58,327 bases of DNA from Clostridia bacterium (GCA_028280575.1 JANQLN010000088.1:1-58327), one strand, 5' to 3'; counted from the stretch's first letter, positions 19,413 to 28,549 are shown. Numbers and translations are program-made. Notes: generated by a model from the letters alone, not told the origin.

Positions 19413-20466
19413 TTTTTTCCTTAACCATATCCAATATTTTATTTGCTACCTGATCAATTCCCATATTAGTTGTATCAATCTCTATTGCGTCCTCAGCCTT
19501 TACAAGCGGGGCATAATCTCTTGAACTGTCATTTTTATCTCTATATTCAATGTCCTTCAATACTTCTTCATATATAATCCCCGGCATGCCTTTCCCTATC
19601 TGCTCTTCATATCTTCTCCTGGCCCTTTCACCCAGGGATGCATTCAAGAAAAATTTAAAATCTGCGTGGGGCAAAACATGAGAGCCTATGTCACGTCCGT
19701 CCATGACTACACTCTTCTCAGAAGCGATTTGTCTTTGTATTTCAACCATTTTAAGCCTGACAGCCGGTACAACTGCAACATTTGAAGAGCCTATAGTGAC
19801 TTCCTTGGTCCTTATCTTACCGGAGACATTTTTGCCATCCAGGAGGATTTTTTGCTCTCCATTTTCAAATTCTATTTTAATATTGATATCCCTCATCATT
19901 TTTTCCAGAGCTTTAGAATCCCTGGTATCCAGATTTTCTCTTAGAGCTTTTAAAGCAACTGCCCTGTACATAGCTCCCGTATCCAGGTAAATAACCCCAA
20001 GTTTTTTGGATAAGATTTTCGCTATTGTACTTTTCCCTGCTCCTGCAGGACCGTCTATGGCAATATTAATCATATCCGCCCCGTCAGCTTTTTTTGTGCC
20101 GTTCCTTTTAACTATGTCAGGCCTTAAGCTCTTTGCATTTTTTAGATAAACATGATTAAGTTCAAAATTTTGTTTGTTTGTATTTATATGAACCATGACT
20201 CTGATACATTTTTCCAGGCTGCCCGGGATTTCAATTTCCTTTGTGCACATCAGGGCAACCTCCAGCCATCCTAACTCCCTTGCTGCAGCAGCCGGAAACT
20301 CGGCGTTCAAATCATCCGTAAGGGAGAAAAATATGCTGATAATATCATCTTCCTTAATATTATTTTGTTCTTTGATCTGTACCAGCAGCTCTCTGGTTGA
20401 AGATAAAATATCTTTCCTGCTGTTTTCATTTACTGTAGTAGCACCTCTGATAGCTCTTACTGTCAT
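19405..20466 (-). CDS. aroH-cmk: chorismate mutase (AroH type) fused to cytidylate kinase
   Basis: A 353-residue two-domain protein. Residues 1-122 match the trimeric AroH chorismate mutase, which turns chorismate into prephenate. Relative to the B. subtilis enzyme (numbering recalled), R7, F57, R63, C74, E77, R89 and Y107 fill the active site. Residues 133-353 are cytidylate kinase, which phosphorylates CMP/dCMP, with P-loop GPAGAGKST (139-147), LDTGAMYRA and the DGRDIGSHV lid region. The joint is a short polar linker with no stop or frame change. AGGAAGG eight bases before ATG 20466 rules out the longer frame from 20511. It heads the plsC/ispH-rpsA operon. Confidence 0.92.
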   Translation of the reverse strand: MTVRAIRGATTVNENSRKDILSSTRELLVQIKEQNNIKEDDIISIFFSLTDDLNAEFPAAAARELGWLEVALMCTKEIEIPGSLEKCIRVMVHINTNKQNFELNHVYLKNAKSLRPDIVKRNGTKKADGADMINIAIDGPAGAGKSTIAKILSKKLGVIYLDTGAMYRAVALKALRENLDTRDSKALEKMMRDINIKIEFENGEQKILLDGKNVSGKIRTKEVTIGSSNVAVVPAVRLKMVEIQRQIASEKSVVMDGRDIGSHVLPHADFKFFLNASLGERARRRYEEQIGKGMPGIIYEEVLKDIEYRDKNDSSRDYAPLVKAEDAIEIDTTNMGIDQVANKILDMVKEKNV

Positions 20467-20580
20467 TATTATACCTTCCTGTGTTTTGAGAACGGAACAA
20501 AAGCATTTCATAAGTCCTCAATTAATTATATATTTAACCTTGCAATAAGTTCATGCTAAACCCGGGCAAAAGCCTTGGCA

Positions 20581-21003
20581 CTATATTACCCTGTGTCCTA
20601 AGCCTATTGATATTTCATTTAAATGAAGCAGACCAATTCCAAAAAACGTTGCTACACTTATGTGATCATTAAACCTTGCTATTCCTATCTTTCCGCCTAC
20701 ATTGAGACCAAGTGCCTTGGGCATTACCTGTGTCAGGGCCTCACGAGTTGCTCCGGCAACGGCGCCTTCCTCCCTATGGGTATCATTGATTACCTGTTCT
20801 CTTTTAGCTGAAACAACCGCCCGTTCTACTATTTTCATAACAGATGAAATAAACTCCCCTCCATAGTCAACTGCAGAACAAGTGATTCCTTTTTCCCTAA
20901 AAACGGTTTGAACCCTCTTTTCATCCTGCCTGTTTGACGTCAATGCAATCTTGATTGCCGCCTTTGCCGCATCTTTACTCCCCGAATCCTTTACAGTCTC
21001 CAT
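20581..21003 (-). CDS. HutP-like RNA-binding protein
   Basis: A 140-residue protein of the HutP superfamily. The C-terminal half aligns by eye with B. subtilis HutP, the antiterminator of the histidine-utilisation operon: REEGAVAGATREAL against RESHALYHATMEAL, and ISVATFFGIGLLHLNEIS against IAVSLYGTIGAPIKGLEHE. The two metal-binding histidines of HutP (H73, H77) are glycines here, while the C-terminal His is kept. Histidine/Mg control is therefore doubtful. No hut gene is in the window; the gene sits just upstream of aroH-cmk. Its RNA target is unknown. Confidence 0.7.
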   Translation of the reverse strand: METVKDSGSKDAAKAAIKIALTSNRQDEKRVQTVFREKGITCSAVDYGGEFISSVMKIVERAVVSAKREQVINDTHREEGAVAGATREALTQVMPKALGLNVGGKIGIARFNDHISVATFFGIGLLHLNEISIGLGHRVI

Positions 21004-21109
21004 ATCTTGCTTTCCTTAACCACTAATATTGATTTTATTACCCAAGCTATTTAAAAATTACCCCGGACATTACTATATTATATAAGAATAATTAACATAA
21101 AACAATACA

Positions 21110-21601
21110 TTATTTTATTTTCACCTTGAATAATCTTTTTATACCCGGATTCATAGTATATAACCTGCCTTCACAGTCATTGGCTATGTTTTCACTTTTC
21201 TTTATAATTCTTATAGTGATCTTCTGTGAAATTTCACTGGTATCAAGCTCCAGTACATCTCCATCCAATACCTTGAGCTTAATTTGCTTTTTATCAAATA
21301 CAGCTTTTTGCTCTCCGTTGACAAGAACTTTAATTGAACTTCCGATAGAGGAATTCTCCAACCCAAGTTCTATTTCTCCCTCTTTATATAAATATTCTTC
21401 TACTCCCATTGCTGTTCCGAGAAGTTTGCTTTCCACAGTTAAAAAAGAACGTACCGATCCGTCAAGCATAGCTGCCTGTGAAACAATCAATACAAAAAAA
21501 ACGGCTAGAAAACTGAAATAAAGGATTTTTTCCAGCTTGACACCCGGGTTTTTCCCCCTATTCTTTTTTCGGTTATTTACTTTGTAGTAAAGCAATTTCA
21601 T
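21110..21601 (-). CDS. single-pass membrane protein of unknown function
   Basis: About 163 residues, not recognised. A basic cytoplasmic N-terminus (residues 1-25) precedes one transmembrane helix (about 27-46, ILYFSFLAVFFVLIVSQA). An extracytoplasmic part of about 115 residues follows, rich in alternating hydrophobic residues and probably all-beta (IKVLVNGEQKAVF, ITIRIIKKS). The ATG at 21601 is preferred over GTG 21610 because GGTGTG precedes it at normal distance. It lies between a flavoprotein gene and the hutP-like gene on the same strand. Clostridial genomes carry similar small proteins without assigned function. Confidence 0.6.
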   Translation of the reverse strand: MKLLYYKVNNRKKNRGKNPGVKLEKILYFSFLAVFFVLIVSQAAMLDGSVRSFLTVESKLLGTAMGVEEYLYKEGEIELGLENSSIGSSIKVLVNGEQKAVFDKKQIKLKVLDGDVLELDTSEISQKITIRIIKKSENIANDCEGRLYTMNPGIKRLFKVKIK

Positions 21602-21685
21602 AACTATCACACCAATCCATTAAATTTACATCTCTTGCCGGTACTTCTTATTTAATTATTATGCAAATTCAATGGATATAATACA

Positions 21686-22912
21686 TCAGCAATTTATTCC
21701 CGCACAAAAACCTGTTGAAAAAGCAATGGTCAAGTTATACCCACCTGTATACCCGTCAACATCAATGACTTCACCTGCAAAAAATAACCCTTTAACTTTT
21801 TTGGATTCCATTGTTGCCGGGTCTATCTGGTCTGTTTTTACACCGCCTGCGGTAACTATTGCTTCATTAATGGGCCTTGTTCCCTTTATATTTACTTTAA
21901 ATGCCTTAAGAAGCTTTCCCAGAGCAAGCCTTTCTGCCCTGGTTATCTGGTTGACCTTCTTTTTTTCATCAATTCCTGAAAATCCGACAATAACAGGTAT
22001 CAATCCGGAAGGCAATAAATCACCGAGAGAATTTTTAAACTGTTTTCCGGAGTATTTTTCAAAATCCCGCTGTATTCTCTTGTCCAGCTTAAGCATATCA
22101 AGGGCAGGCTTTAGATCAATTAATACATAAGCATTTTTAACACCCTTTGCTCCAATGAACCTGCTGCCGCTTAAAATGACCGGCCCTGATATACCAAAAT
22201 GTGTAAAAATCATCTCGCCGAAATCCTTATATATCATATTTTTTGCTGAATTGAAAAATTTTACTTCAATATTTCTAAGTGACAATCCCTGCAATTCCTT
22301 AATGAATGCATCCCCCGATACAAGCGGTACCAGAGAAGGCTTTGGAGCAATAATATCATGCCCGGCTTCTTTTGCCAGTCTATATCCGTCGCCGTTGGAG
22401 CCTGTTGCCTGATATGATTTTCCTCCTGTTGCTATTACTGCACAATCACATTCAATTTTTTTTTTGCCGGTAAGAACTCCCTTTACTTTTCCGTTATCCA
22501 GCTCCAATCCGTTAGCACTGCATGAAGTTACCAGCCTTACTCCGTTATCCAGGCAATGCTTGTATAGTACCTTTACAACATCCTCGGATTTATCTGAAAC
22601 AGGGAAAACCCTTCCTCCCCTTTCAACTTTTGTTTTTAAGCCCTTTTTTTCAAAAAAATCTATTATATCCCTATTTGAAAAAGAATACAGTGACGAATAA
22701 AGAAAAATACCATTTCCTGCTATATTATTTATAATTCCTTCAACATCAGTATTATTGGTTATATTACACCTGCCCTTCCCCGTTATTAGCAGCTTTTTAC
22801 CTACATTGCGGTTTTTTTCAACCAGAATAACCTTTTTTCCTCTTTCCGCCGCCTTCCCGGCCGCCATCATACCGGCAGGTCCCGCGCCTATTACGACCAC
22901 TGTCTCACTCAT
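21686..22912 (-). CDS. NAD(P)/FAD-dependent oxidoreductase, HI0933/YhiN family
   Basis: A 408-residue flavoprotein. The FAD-binding Rossmann motif is VVIGAGPAGMMAAGKAAERG at the N-terminus. GKGRCNITN and the C-terminal FFAGEVIDVDGYTGGYNL are the signatures of the HI0933 (BaiN/YhiN) family. A VIATGGKSYQATGS segment completes the dinucleotide fold. The family is widespread and its natural substrate is not known, although some members reduce double bonds in steroid-like compounds. It lies downstream of the RpiR regulator on the same strand. Confidence 0.88.
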   Translation of the reverse strand: MSETVVVIGAGPAGMMAAGKAAERGKKVILVEKNRNVGKKLLITGKGRCNITNNTDVEGIINNIAGNGIFLYSSLYSFSNRDIIDFFEKKGLKTKVERGGRVFPVSDKSEDVVKVLYKHCLDNGVRLVTSCSANGLELDNGKVKGVLTGKKKIECDCAVIATGGKSYQATGSNGDGYRLAKEAGHDIIAPKPSLVPLVSGDAFIKELQGLSLRNIEVKFFNSAKNMIYKDFGEMIFTHFGISGPVILSGSRFIGAKGVKNAYVLIDLKPALDMLKLDKRIQRDFEKYSGKQFKNSLGDLLPSGLIPVIVGFSGIDEKKKVNQITRAERLALGKLLKAFKVNIKGTRPINEAIVTAGGVKTDQIDPATMESKKVKGLFFAGEVIDVDGYTGGYNLTIAFSTGFCAGINC

Positions 22913-22952
22913 TTAGAACACTCATTTCGATAGTATTATATAGCTAAATAGC

Positions 22953-23849
22953 TCACTCTTCGATCAATTTCCTTTTATTTTCATGTTCATATTTTTCATA
23001 AACCTGATATTCATCCCATATTTTTTCTAATTTATTAAAAACCTTATAGACACTTTCCTTTTTTCTTATGCCAATAGCAACAATGAGAGCATTTATTACA
23101 CTGAGAGGAGCAACCAGCGAGTCCGCAAATGAAGCCATATCGCTTCTTGCATTCAATTGATGGTGGGAATGCTCGGATAAGGGTGAATCATTGCCGTCTG
23201 TTATTGCAATAACAGTCGCACCCTGGCTTTTTACAAAGCGCATTGCCTTGATTGTTCTCCTTGAGTACCTGGGAAAGCTGATGCCTATTACCACATCATT
23301 ATTGCCTGCCTTTACTATTTGTTCAAACATCTCACTGACACTTGTAGTATGTACCAGTCTCACATTATCAAAAATCAAATTGAAATAAAACCCGACAAAA
23401 CTTGCAAGAGGAGCAGAACTCCTTACTCCCAGGATAAATATTTTTTTTGCATTAAGTATTTTTTCAACTACCGTATTAAATTCAGTCCTGTCGATTTCTT
23501 CAAGTGTGATTTTCAATTTTTCCATATCTGACTGGATTACACTTTTTAAAATATCTTCCTCGTTTATTCTGCTCTGAGATACCTCAATACGCTGTACCGC
23601 GGTAAGCTTACTCTTTATTAATTCCTGCAGGGCTTTCTGCAGCTTGGGATATCCGTCATATCCCAGCTCTGCCGCAAAGCGCACAACAGTTGATTCACTG
23701 ACTCCTACCATTTCGCCAAGCTTTGCAGCAGTCATAAATGCTGCTTTATCGTAATGATTTATTATGTAATTTGCAATAAGCTTTTGCCCCTTACTTAGAG
23801 TATTCATGTTATCATTTATTATCTTCAGCATATCGTGTACTTTTTCCAA
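22953..23849 (-). CDS. MurR/RpiR family transcriptional regulator
   Basis: About 298 residues. An N-terminal helix-turn-helix domain (LGEMVGVSESTVVRFAAELG, about residues 35-55) is followed by a SIS sugar-isomerase domain (about 120-260) with VRSSAPLASFVG and ISFPRYSRRTIKA. RpiR-type proteins sense phosphosugars and regulate sugar or cell-wall recycling genes. The start is probably TTG 23849, seven bases after GAGAGGAGTG; the longer frame to 23867 begins inside that site. No sugar-metabolism gene adjoins it, so the regulon is unclear. Confidence 0.85.
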   Translation of the reverse strand: MEKVHDMLKIINDNMNTLSKGQKLIANYIINHYDKAAFMTAAKLGEMVGVSESTVVRFAAELGYDGYPKLQKALQELIKSKLTAVQRIEVSQSRINEEDILKSVIQSDMEKLKITLEEIDRTEFNTVVEKILNAKKIFILGVRSSAPLASFVGFYFNLIFDNVRLVHTTSVSEMFEQIVKAGNNDVVIGISFPRYSRRTIKAMRFVKSQGATVIAITDGNDSPLSEHSHHQLNARSDMASFADSLVAPLSVINALIVAIGIRKKESVYKVFNKLEKIWDEYQVYEKYEHENKRKLIEE

Positions 23850-23994
23850 AAATAACACTCCTCTCAATATTATACATATAAATATTATAATTATGTAAAG
23901 AAAAAAGCAAGAATAAAATCAACAGGCAATGCTAATACTACAACGAAAACTACCTTTTAGTACTTATTATCTTAAGGAATGAATAAGGTGAAAA

Positions 23995-24633
23995 ATGATA
24001 CAAATAGATGATGCAGGCAGCGGCAGTTTTGTAGGCGGAACATGTATCGGAATATACAGACCTGAAAAAAACGAATACTATTTTGATATTATTCCAGTTA
24101 AAATGTATAATCTGGAGAATTTTGAGAAAAAACTATACCTTGGAGATGTTGTAAGGATTGTTAAAACCGCATTTTCCATATTTGATATCCCTAAAAGTGA
24201 AATTATTGAAATTTGCAGGGGATACATGTTTGAGGAACTGAAAAACTGGCTTAATATGAATAATTACTGCTGGTATTCAACTCATATAACGGGAAGGTTT
24301 CAGAACATAGTTGAGAAAAATTTTACCTTATATGCGGTAAAGCTAGGCTTGCCGCTGCATTATATCAAATTTACGAAATACCCCTTTCACTTCCATAAGC
24401 TTTTAAGGTGGGTATTTTCAGATTTTGAAAACAGGATAAATTTATGCAAGGTTGGTTGGAAAAGCTGGCAAAAAATAAAGGGCATTAAGCCTGATATTTA
24501 TGAAGGGAAAATGGAAAATGACAATTATATTTGCTTAAAATGCGGAGAGCAGATAAAAAGCGGCAGCAGGATCAAGATATTAAAATATGTCAGCAACAGG
24601 GAAAATTATGTATACCTTCATCCCGAATGTTAA
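23995..24633 (+). CDS. conserved clostridial hypothetical protein, possible RNase H-like fold
   Basis: A 212-residue protein, one of few plus-strand genes in a long minus-strand block. It opens MIQIDDAGSGSFVGGTCIG, which resembles the acidic first strand of RNase HII (DEAGRGPLAG). This is a by-eye resemblance only. The middle is rich in aromatic residues (ENRINLCKVGWKSWQKIKG). The C-terminus has CLKCGEQI and then HPEC, a probable zinc knuckle. AAGGTG precedes the ATG. It has no operon partner and ends at a bidirectional terminator. I recall similar clostridial proteins of unknown function. Confidence 0.65.
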   Translation: MIQIDDAGSGSFVGGTCIGIYRPEKNEYYFDIIPVKMYNLENFEKKLYLGDVVRIVKTAFSIFDIPKSEIIEICRGYMFEELKNWLNMNNYCWYSTHITGRFQNIVEKNFTLYAVKLGLPLHYIKFTKYPFHFHKLLRWVFSDFENRINLCKVGWKSWQKIKGIKPDIYEGKMENDNYICLKCGEQIKSGSRIKILKYVSNRENYVYLHPEC

Positions 24634-24666
24634 ACGGAAGGGCACATTTAACATAAAGGGGACTGC

Positions 24667-24698
24667 AAAAAAAGAGCGGAGAAAATCCACTCTTTTTT
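24667..24698. terminator. bidirectional Rho-independent terminator
   Basis: A7-GAGCGGA, a GAAAA loop and TCCACTC-T6 form a stem (one C-A mismatch) flanked by A- and T-runs, between convergent genes ending at 24633 and 24713. It can serve both strands. Confidence 0.8.
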
Positions 24699-24712
24699 CT
24701 GTATTCCGTTTT

Positions 24713-26110
24713 CTATATTGGATGGGTCATGTTTTCATAATCTACCATATCGCTGTCTATCTTGTACCTTTGAGCCTGCCTGTATTCAAAGAAGCTCTTT
24801 GCTACGGGAGGGAACAGCGCATATGACAGAACGTCTTCGTCCTGCTCCATGTACTCCTTCATTTCGTCTTTTATTTTGTCAAGCTCAGGCTCTATAAGGT
24901 CTGCAGGCCTGCACGTTATAGGTTCTTCACCCTTTAGAATCATATCCTGTATTTCCTTATTGATAGGTGCCGGCGTTTTTCCGTATTCTCCTTTTACGAG
25001 TGCCTTTGATTCCTTGGGCACCATCTTGTATCTTTCCCCTGTTATTACATTCATAACAGCCTGGGTGCCTACAATCTGGCTGGAAGGTGTAACAAGGGGC
25101 GGATAGCCGAAATCCTCCCTAACCCTTGGCACTTCGTCTAAAACTTCATCAAACTTATCTTCCTTGCCGGCCTGCTTAAGCTGTGAAACAAGATTGGAAA
25201 GCATTCCGCCGGGTACCTGGTAAATAAGGGTATTAATATTAACTCCCATAACCTTTGTATTCATTTTACCCGTAGCTATGTATTTTTCTCTAAGGGGCCT
25301 GAAATATGCAGCTATCTCGGTAAGCTTATCAAGGTCCAATCCGGTATCATACCCGGTGTCTTTAAGGGAGGCTACCATAGGTTCCGTAGGCGGCTGTGAA
25401 GTACCCATGGACATTGGAGAAATGGCGCAGTCAACAGCATCTACACCCGCTTCTATTGCTTTTATATAGCTCATGGAAGCTACTCCGCTTGTATAATGTG
25501 TATGTAACTGGACAGGAATTTTCACATTTTCCTTCAAGGCTTTTATGAGATCATATGCCTTATAAGGAAGAAGCAATCCTGCCATATCCTTTATACAAAT
25601 TGAATCCGCACCTGCTTCAACTATTTCTTTTGCATCCTTTACGAAATGCTCAAGGTCATGCACGGGACTTATTGTGTAGCAAACAGTGCCCTGGGCATGT
25701 CCTCCTTCCTTTTTACATGCCTTCATAGCTGTTTCCAGGTTTCTTGCATCATTTAACGCATCAAATATTCTTATTATGTCAATTCCATTGGAAACTGCCT
25801 TTTGGACAAAGTACTCGACCACATCGTCTGCATAATGCTTGTAGCCAAGTATGTTTTGCCCTCTTAAAAGCATCTGCAGCCTGGTATTTTTTGCATGCTT
25901 CCTTATCGTCCTCAGCCTTTCCCACGGATCTTCATTCAAAAACCTCAAGCACGCATCAAAAGTTGCTCCACCCCATACCTCCATTGAATTATAGCCTATT
26001 GCATCAAGCTTTGAAATAACAGGAAGCATTTCTTCGGTAGTCATTCTTGTTGCAATAAGGGACTGGTGGGCATCTCTAAGTACGGTTTCGGTTATTCCAA
26101 CCTTAGCCAT
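24713..26110 (-). CDS. oadA: oxaloacetate decarboxylase alpha / pyruvate carboxyltransferase subunit (5S-like)
   Basis: A 465-residue HMG-CoA-lyase-type carboxyltransferase that moves carboxyl groups between oxaloacetate and carboxybiotin. It begins ITETVLRDAHQSLIATRM (metal-site Asp), contains SICIKDMAGLLLP (carbamylated-Lys region) and LHTHYTSGVAS (metal His pair), and ends in the conserved PYC/OADA domain. Unlike about 600-residue OadA proteins it lacks the attached biotin domain, which is encoded just upstream as a separate gene. With the MmdA-like subunit this resembles the propionibacterial transcarboxylase 5S subunit. Confidence 0.92.
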   Translation of the reverse strand: MAKVGITETVLRDAHQSLIATRMTTEEMLPVISKLDAIGYNSMEVWGGATFDACLRFLNEDPWERLRTIRKHAKNTRLQMLLRGQNILGYKHYADDVVEYFVQKAVSNGIDIIRIFDALNDARNLETAMKACKKEGGHAQGTVCYTISPVHDLEHFVKDAKEIVEAGADSICIKDMAGLLLPYKAYDLIKALKENVKIPVQLHTHYTSGVASMSYIKAIEAGVDAVDCAISPMSMGTSQPPTEPMVASLKDTGYDTGLDLDKLTEIAAYFRPLREKYIATGKMNTKVMGVNINTLIYQVPGGMLSNLVSQLKQAGKEDKFDEVLDEVPRVREDFGYPPLVTPSSQIVGTQAVMNVITGERYKMVPKESKALVKGEYGKTPAPINKEIQDMILKGEEPITCRPADLIEPELDKIKDEMKEYMEQDEDVLSYALFPPVAKSFFEYRQAQRYKIDSDMVDYENMTHPI

Positions 26111-26188
26111 ATCCTTAAACTCCTTTCACTAATCGATAATCTATATGGAACGCATTTAACCCTTGCAGTATTGCATGGAATTACTATG

Positions 26189-26566
26189 TTAGCCAAGAGA
26201 TACCAGTACATCTCCTGCATTTACGGAAGCTCCCGTCTCTACATTGACAGAGGCAACAGTCCCATCTAAAGGGGCCGCTATTTCATTTTCCATTTTCATG
26301 GCTTCAAGAACCAATAGTACCTGGCCCTGTTTAACTGCATTACCTTCCCTGACATTAATTTTGAGAACAGTTCCGGGCATGGGAGCATTTACAGTTTTTG
26401 ATCCGGCAGGTACTTCAATATTTTTCCTTGGTGCCGCTCTGGGTACTTCTACCTTTGGAGCAGGAGCTGCTGCCGGTGCCGGCACTGCCAGGTCACCGTC
26501 TGCTCTTACTTCTTCAACTTCAACCTCATATTGGTTACCATTTACTTTTATTAGAAATTTTTTCAT
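26189..26566 (-). CDS. biotin carboxyl carrier protein (1.3S-like)
   Basis: A 125-residue carrier. The N-terminal 25 residues (FLIKVNGNQYEVEVEE) are followed by an Ala/Pro-rich flexible linker (about 26-55) and a biotinyl domain ending VLEAMKMENEI, with K91 the biotin attachment site. It shuttles CO2 between the two carboxyltransferase subunits of the operon. GGAGG lies eight bases before the ATG. It sits between the small OadG-tail-like gene and oadA. Confidence 0.93.
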   Translation of the reverse strand: MKKFLIKVNGNQYEVEVEEVRADGDLAVPAPAAAPAPKVEVPRAAPRKNIEVPAGSKTVNAPMPGTVLKINVREGNAVKQGQVLLVLEAMKMENEIAAPLDGTVASVNVETGASVNAGDVLVSLG

Positions 26567-26616
26567 GGCTTATCCTCCTAAAATTATATTCAGTACTTAT
26601 TGACATTTTGCAGCCG

Positions 26617-26775
26617 TTACCTGGCAATTTTCATTCTTCCCGAAAGATTCCATACCGGAATCCTTCCCGGCATTCTTCTATAGGATTTTACTGTAAGCCT
26701 GTAACCTTTTCTGCTTTCCATAGAAGCAACGGCCGCACTTATAACCGATAATATTTCTTCATTACACTTTTTCAT
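26617..26775 (-). CDS. 52-residue OadG C-terminal-like small protein
   Basis: A small gene with a very strong AAGGAGG eight bases before ATG 26775. The product begins MKKCNEEILSVISAAVASME and ends VWNLSGRMKIAR. The pattern of an Ala-rich helix, an RLTVKSYRR strand and a PVWN..GR ending resembles the cytosolic tail of sodium-pump decarboxylase gamma (OadG) subunits, from memory of that family. No membrane helix is present. It lies between the carboxyltransferase and biotin-carrier genes, as a scaffold for the complex would. It is easily missed because of its length. Confidence 0.75.
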   Translation of the reverse strand: MKKCNEEILSVISAAVASMESRKGYRLTVKSYRRMPGRIPVWNLSGRMKIAR

Positions 26776-26874
26776 TAAAACTCCTCCTTAAGGTATATCA
26801 AAAAACACACAGCCATTCCGAAGCTCTTAACCGTTAAACCTGCCTGTGGCAAACTTGAGAAAATGTGTCAGGAT

Positions 26875-28425
26875 TCACAGGGGAATGTTTCCATGTTTCC
26901 TTGACGGCCTGTTTTCCCTTTTACTTTTAAGCATCTCAAGAGCACTTGCAAGTCTTGGCCTGGTTGTAGCAGGGTCAATAACATCATCTACAAATCCTCT
27001 TGCCGCTGCTACGTAAGGATTTGAGAATTTTGTCCTGTATTCATTAATTTTTTCCTGCCTGGTTTGTACCGGATTATCAGAATTCGCAATATCCTTTCGG
27101 AACATTATATTAGCCGCTCCTTCCGCCCCCATAACTGCTATTTCCGCCGTAGGCCATGCAAAAACCATATCAGCTCCCAGGGTTTTGCTGTTCATGGCAA
27201 TATATGCACCGCCGTATGCTTTACGGACAATAATATTGATTTTGGGAACAGTAGCTTCGGCAAATGCATATAAAAGCTTTGCACCATGCCTGATAATACC
27301 ACTGTGTTCCTGCCCGACTCCGGGAAGGAAAGCGGGAACATCGGTAAAGGATATCAAGGGGATGTTAAACGAATCACAGAACCTGACAAATCTCGCCCCT
27401 TTATCGGAAGAGTCAACATCAAGGCTCCCGGCTTTAATCTTCGGCTGATTTGCAACTATTCCAACCGTGCTTCCATTGATTCTTGCAAATCCAACAATAA
27501 TATTCTGCGCAAAGTATTTGTGAACCTCAAAGAAATCCCCGCCGTCTACCAGCCTGCTAATAATATCAAGCATGTCATAGGGCTTGTTGGGTTCTGCCGG
27601 AATCAAATCCTCAATATCACCGCAAATCCTGTTAAGATCATCCGTACACTGTATTGAAGGCACTGCCGACAGGTTATTGTCGGGTAAAAAGCTTAAAAGC
27701 CTTTTAAGGTCGGCAATGCAATCGTCTTCAGATGAATTTTTAAAATGTGCCACTCCGCTTGTAGAATTATGCACCGACGCCCCGCCGAGCTCCTCAAGGG
27801 TAACATCTTCACCGGTTACGGCCTTTACGACGGAATTTCCGGTTATGTACATCTGGCCGGTTTTTTCAACCATAAATATAAAGTCTGTTATTGCCGGAGA
27901 ATAGCATGCTCCGCCGGCACATGGACCCATAATCAAAGAAATCTGTGGAATAACGCCTGATGCATGTGTATTCCTAAGGAAAATGTCTCCATAACCGCTC
28001 AGTGCATTAATTCCTTCATGAATTCTTGCTCCGCCTGAATCATTTATGCCTATAAAAGGAGTCCCCATTTTTACTGCCATGTCCATAACCTTGCATATTT
28101 TCTGGGCATGGGCTTCTCCCAGCGTACCGCCGATTACGGTAAAGTCCTGGGCAGCCAGGTATACCGGCCTTCCATCTATGGTAGCATAGCCTGTAACTAC
28201 ACCATCACCGGGAGTTTTCTTCTTTTCCATCCCAAAATCAGTACTCCGGGTTTCTACAAAAACATCAAGCTCTACAAAACTGCCCTCATCAACAATACCT
28301 TCAATCCTTTCCCTGGCAGTTTTTTTGCCCTTACCGTGCTGCTTTCCAATGGCTGCTTCACCACCACCCATTTCGACCTTTTCTTTTCTTTCAATGAGCT
28401 CATTTATTTTGTCACTTGTCGCCAT
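26875..28425 (-). CDS. mmdA: acyl-CoA carboxyltransferase / methylmalonyl-CoA decarboxylase alpha-like subunit (12S-like)
   Basis: A 516-residue carboxyltransferase of the PccB/MmdA group. The two crotonase-like halves carry the oxyanion motifs [12 protein letters not shown] / [13 protein letters not shown] and [17 protein letters not shown] / [14 protein letters not shown]. It transfers CO2 between biotin and propionyl-CoA, or a related CoA ester. It is the first gene of the operon leading to the biotin carrier and oadA. No membrane OadB pump is encoded, so the complex is more likely a soluble transcarboxylase than a sodium pump (inference). ATG 28425, nine bases after GAGGTG, is preferred over GTG 28437. 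Confidence 0.9.
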   Translation of the reverse strand: MATSDKINELIERKEKVEMGGGEAAIGKQHGKGKKTARERIEGIVDEGSFVELDVFVETRSTDFGMEKKKTPGDGVVTGYATIDGRPVYLAAQDFTVIGGTLGEAHAQKICKVMDMAVKMGTPFIGINDSGGARIHEGINALSGYGDIFLRNTHASGVIPQISLIMGPCAGGACYSPAITDFIFMVEKTGQMYITGNSVVKAVTGEDVTLEELGGASVHNSTSGVAHFKNSSEDDCIADLKRLLSFLPDNNLSAVPSIQCTDDLNRICGDIEDLIPAEPNKPYDMLDIISRLVDGGDFFEVHKYFAQNIIVGFARINGSTVGIVANQPKIKAGSLDVDSSDKGARFVRFCDSFNIPLISFTDVPAFLPGVGQEHSGIIRHGAKLLYAFAEATVPKINIIVRKAYGGAYIAMNSKTLGADMVFAWPTAEIAVMGAEGAANIMFRKDIANSDNPVQTRQEKINEYRTKFSNPYVAAARGFVDDVIDPATTRPRLASALEMLKSKRENRPSRKHGNIPL

Positions 28426-28520
28426 TGCATGACTCACCTCATATCCTTATAGTTTTTTTCATTATTGCGTATAAAACTTAAAAAGTATCAATTATTATTA
28501 CCTGGTACTAAACAATTTTA

Positions 28521-28549
28521 ATTATACAATATTTTCCCTTGAAGTGCAA
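28521..28549 (-). promoter_or_regulatory. sigma-A promoter of the transcarboxylase operon
   Basis: On the minus strand, TTGCAC (28549-28544), a 17-base spacer and TATAAT (28526-28521) lie about 95 bases before the mmdA start. Consensus and spacing are good. Confidence 0.65.
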
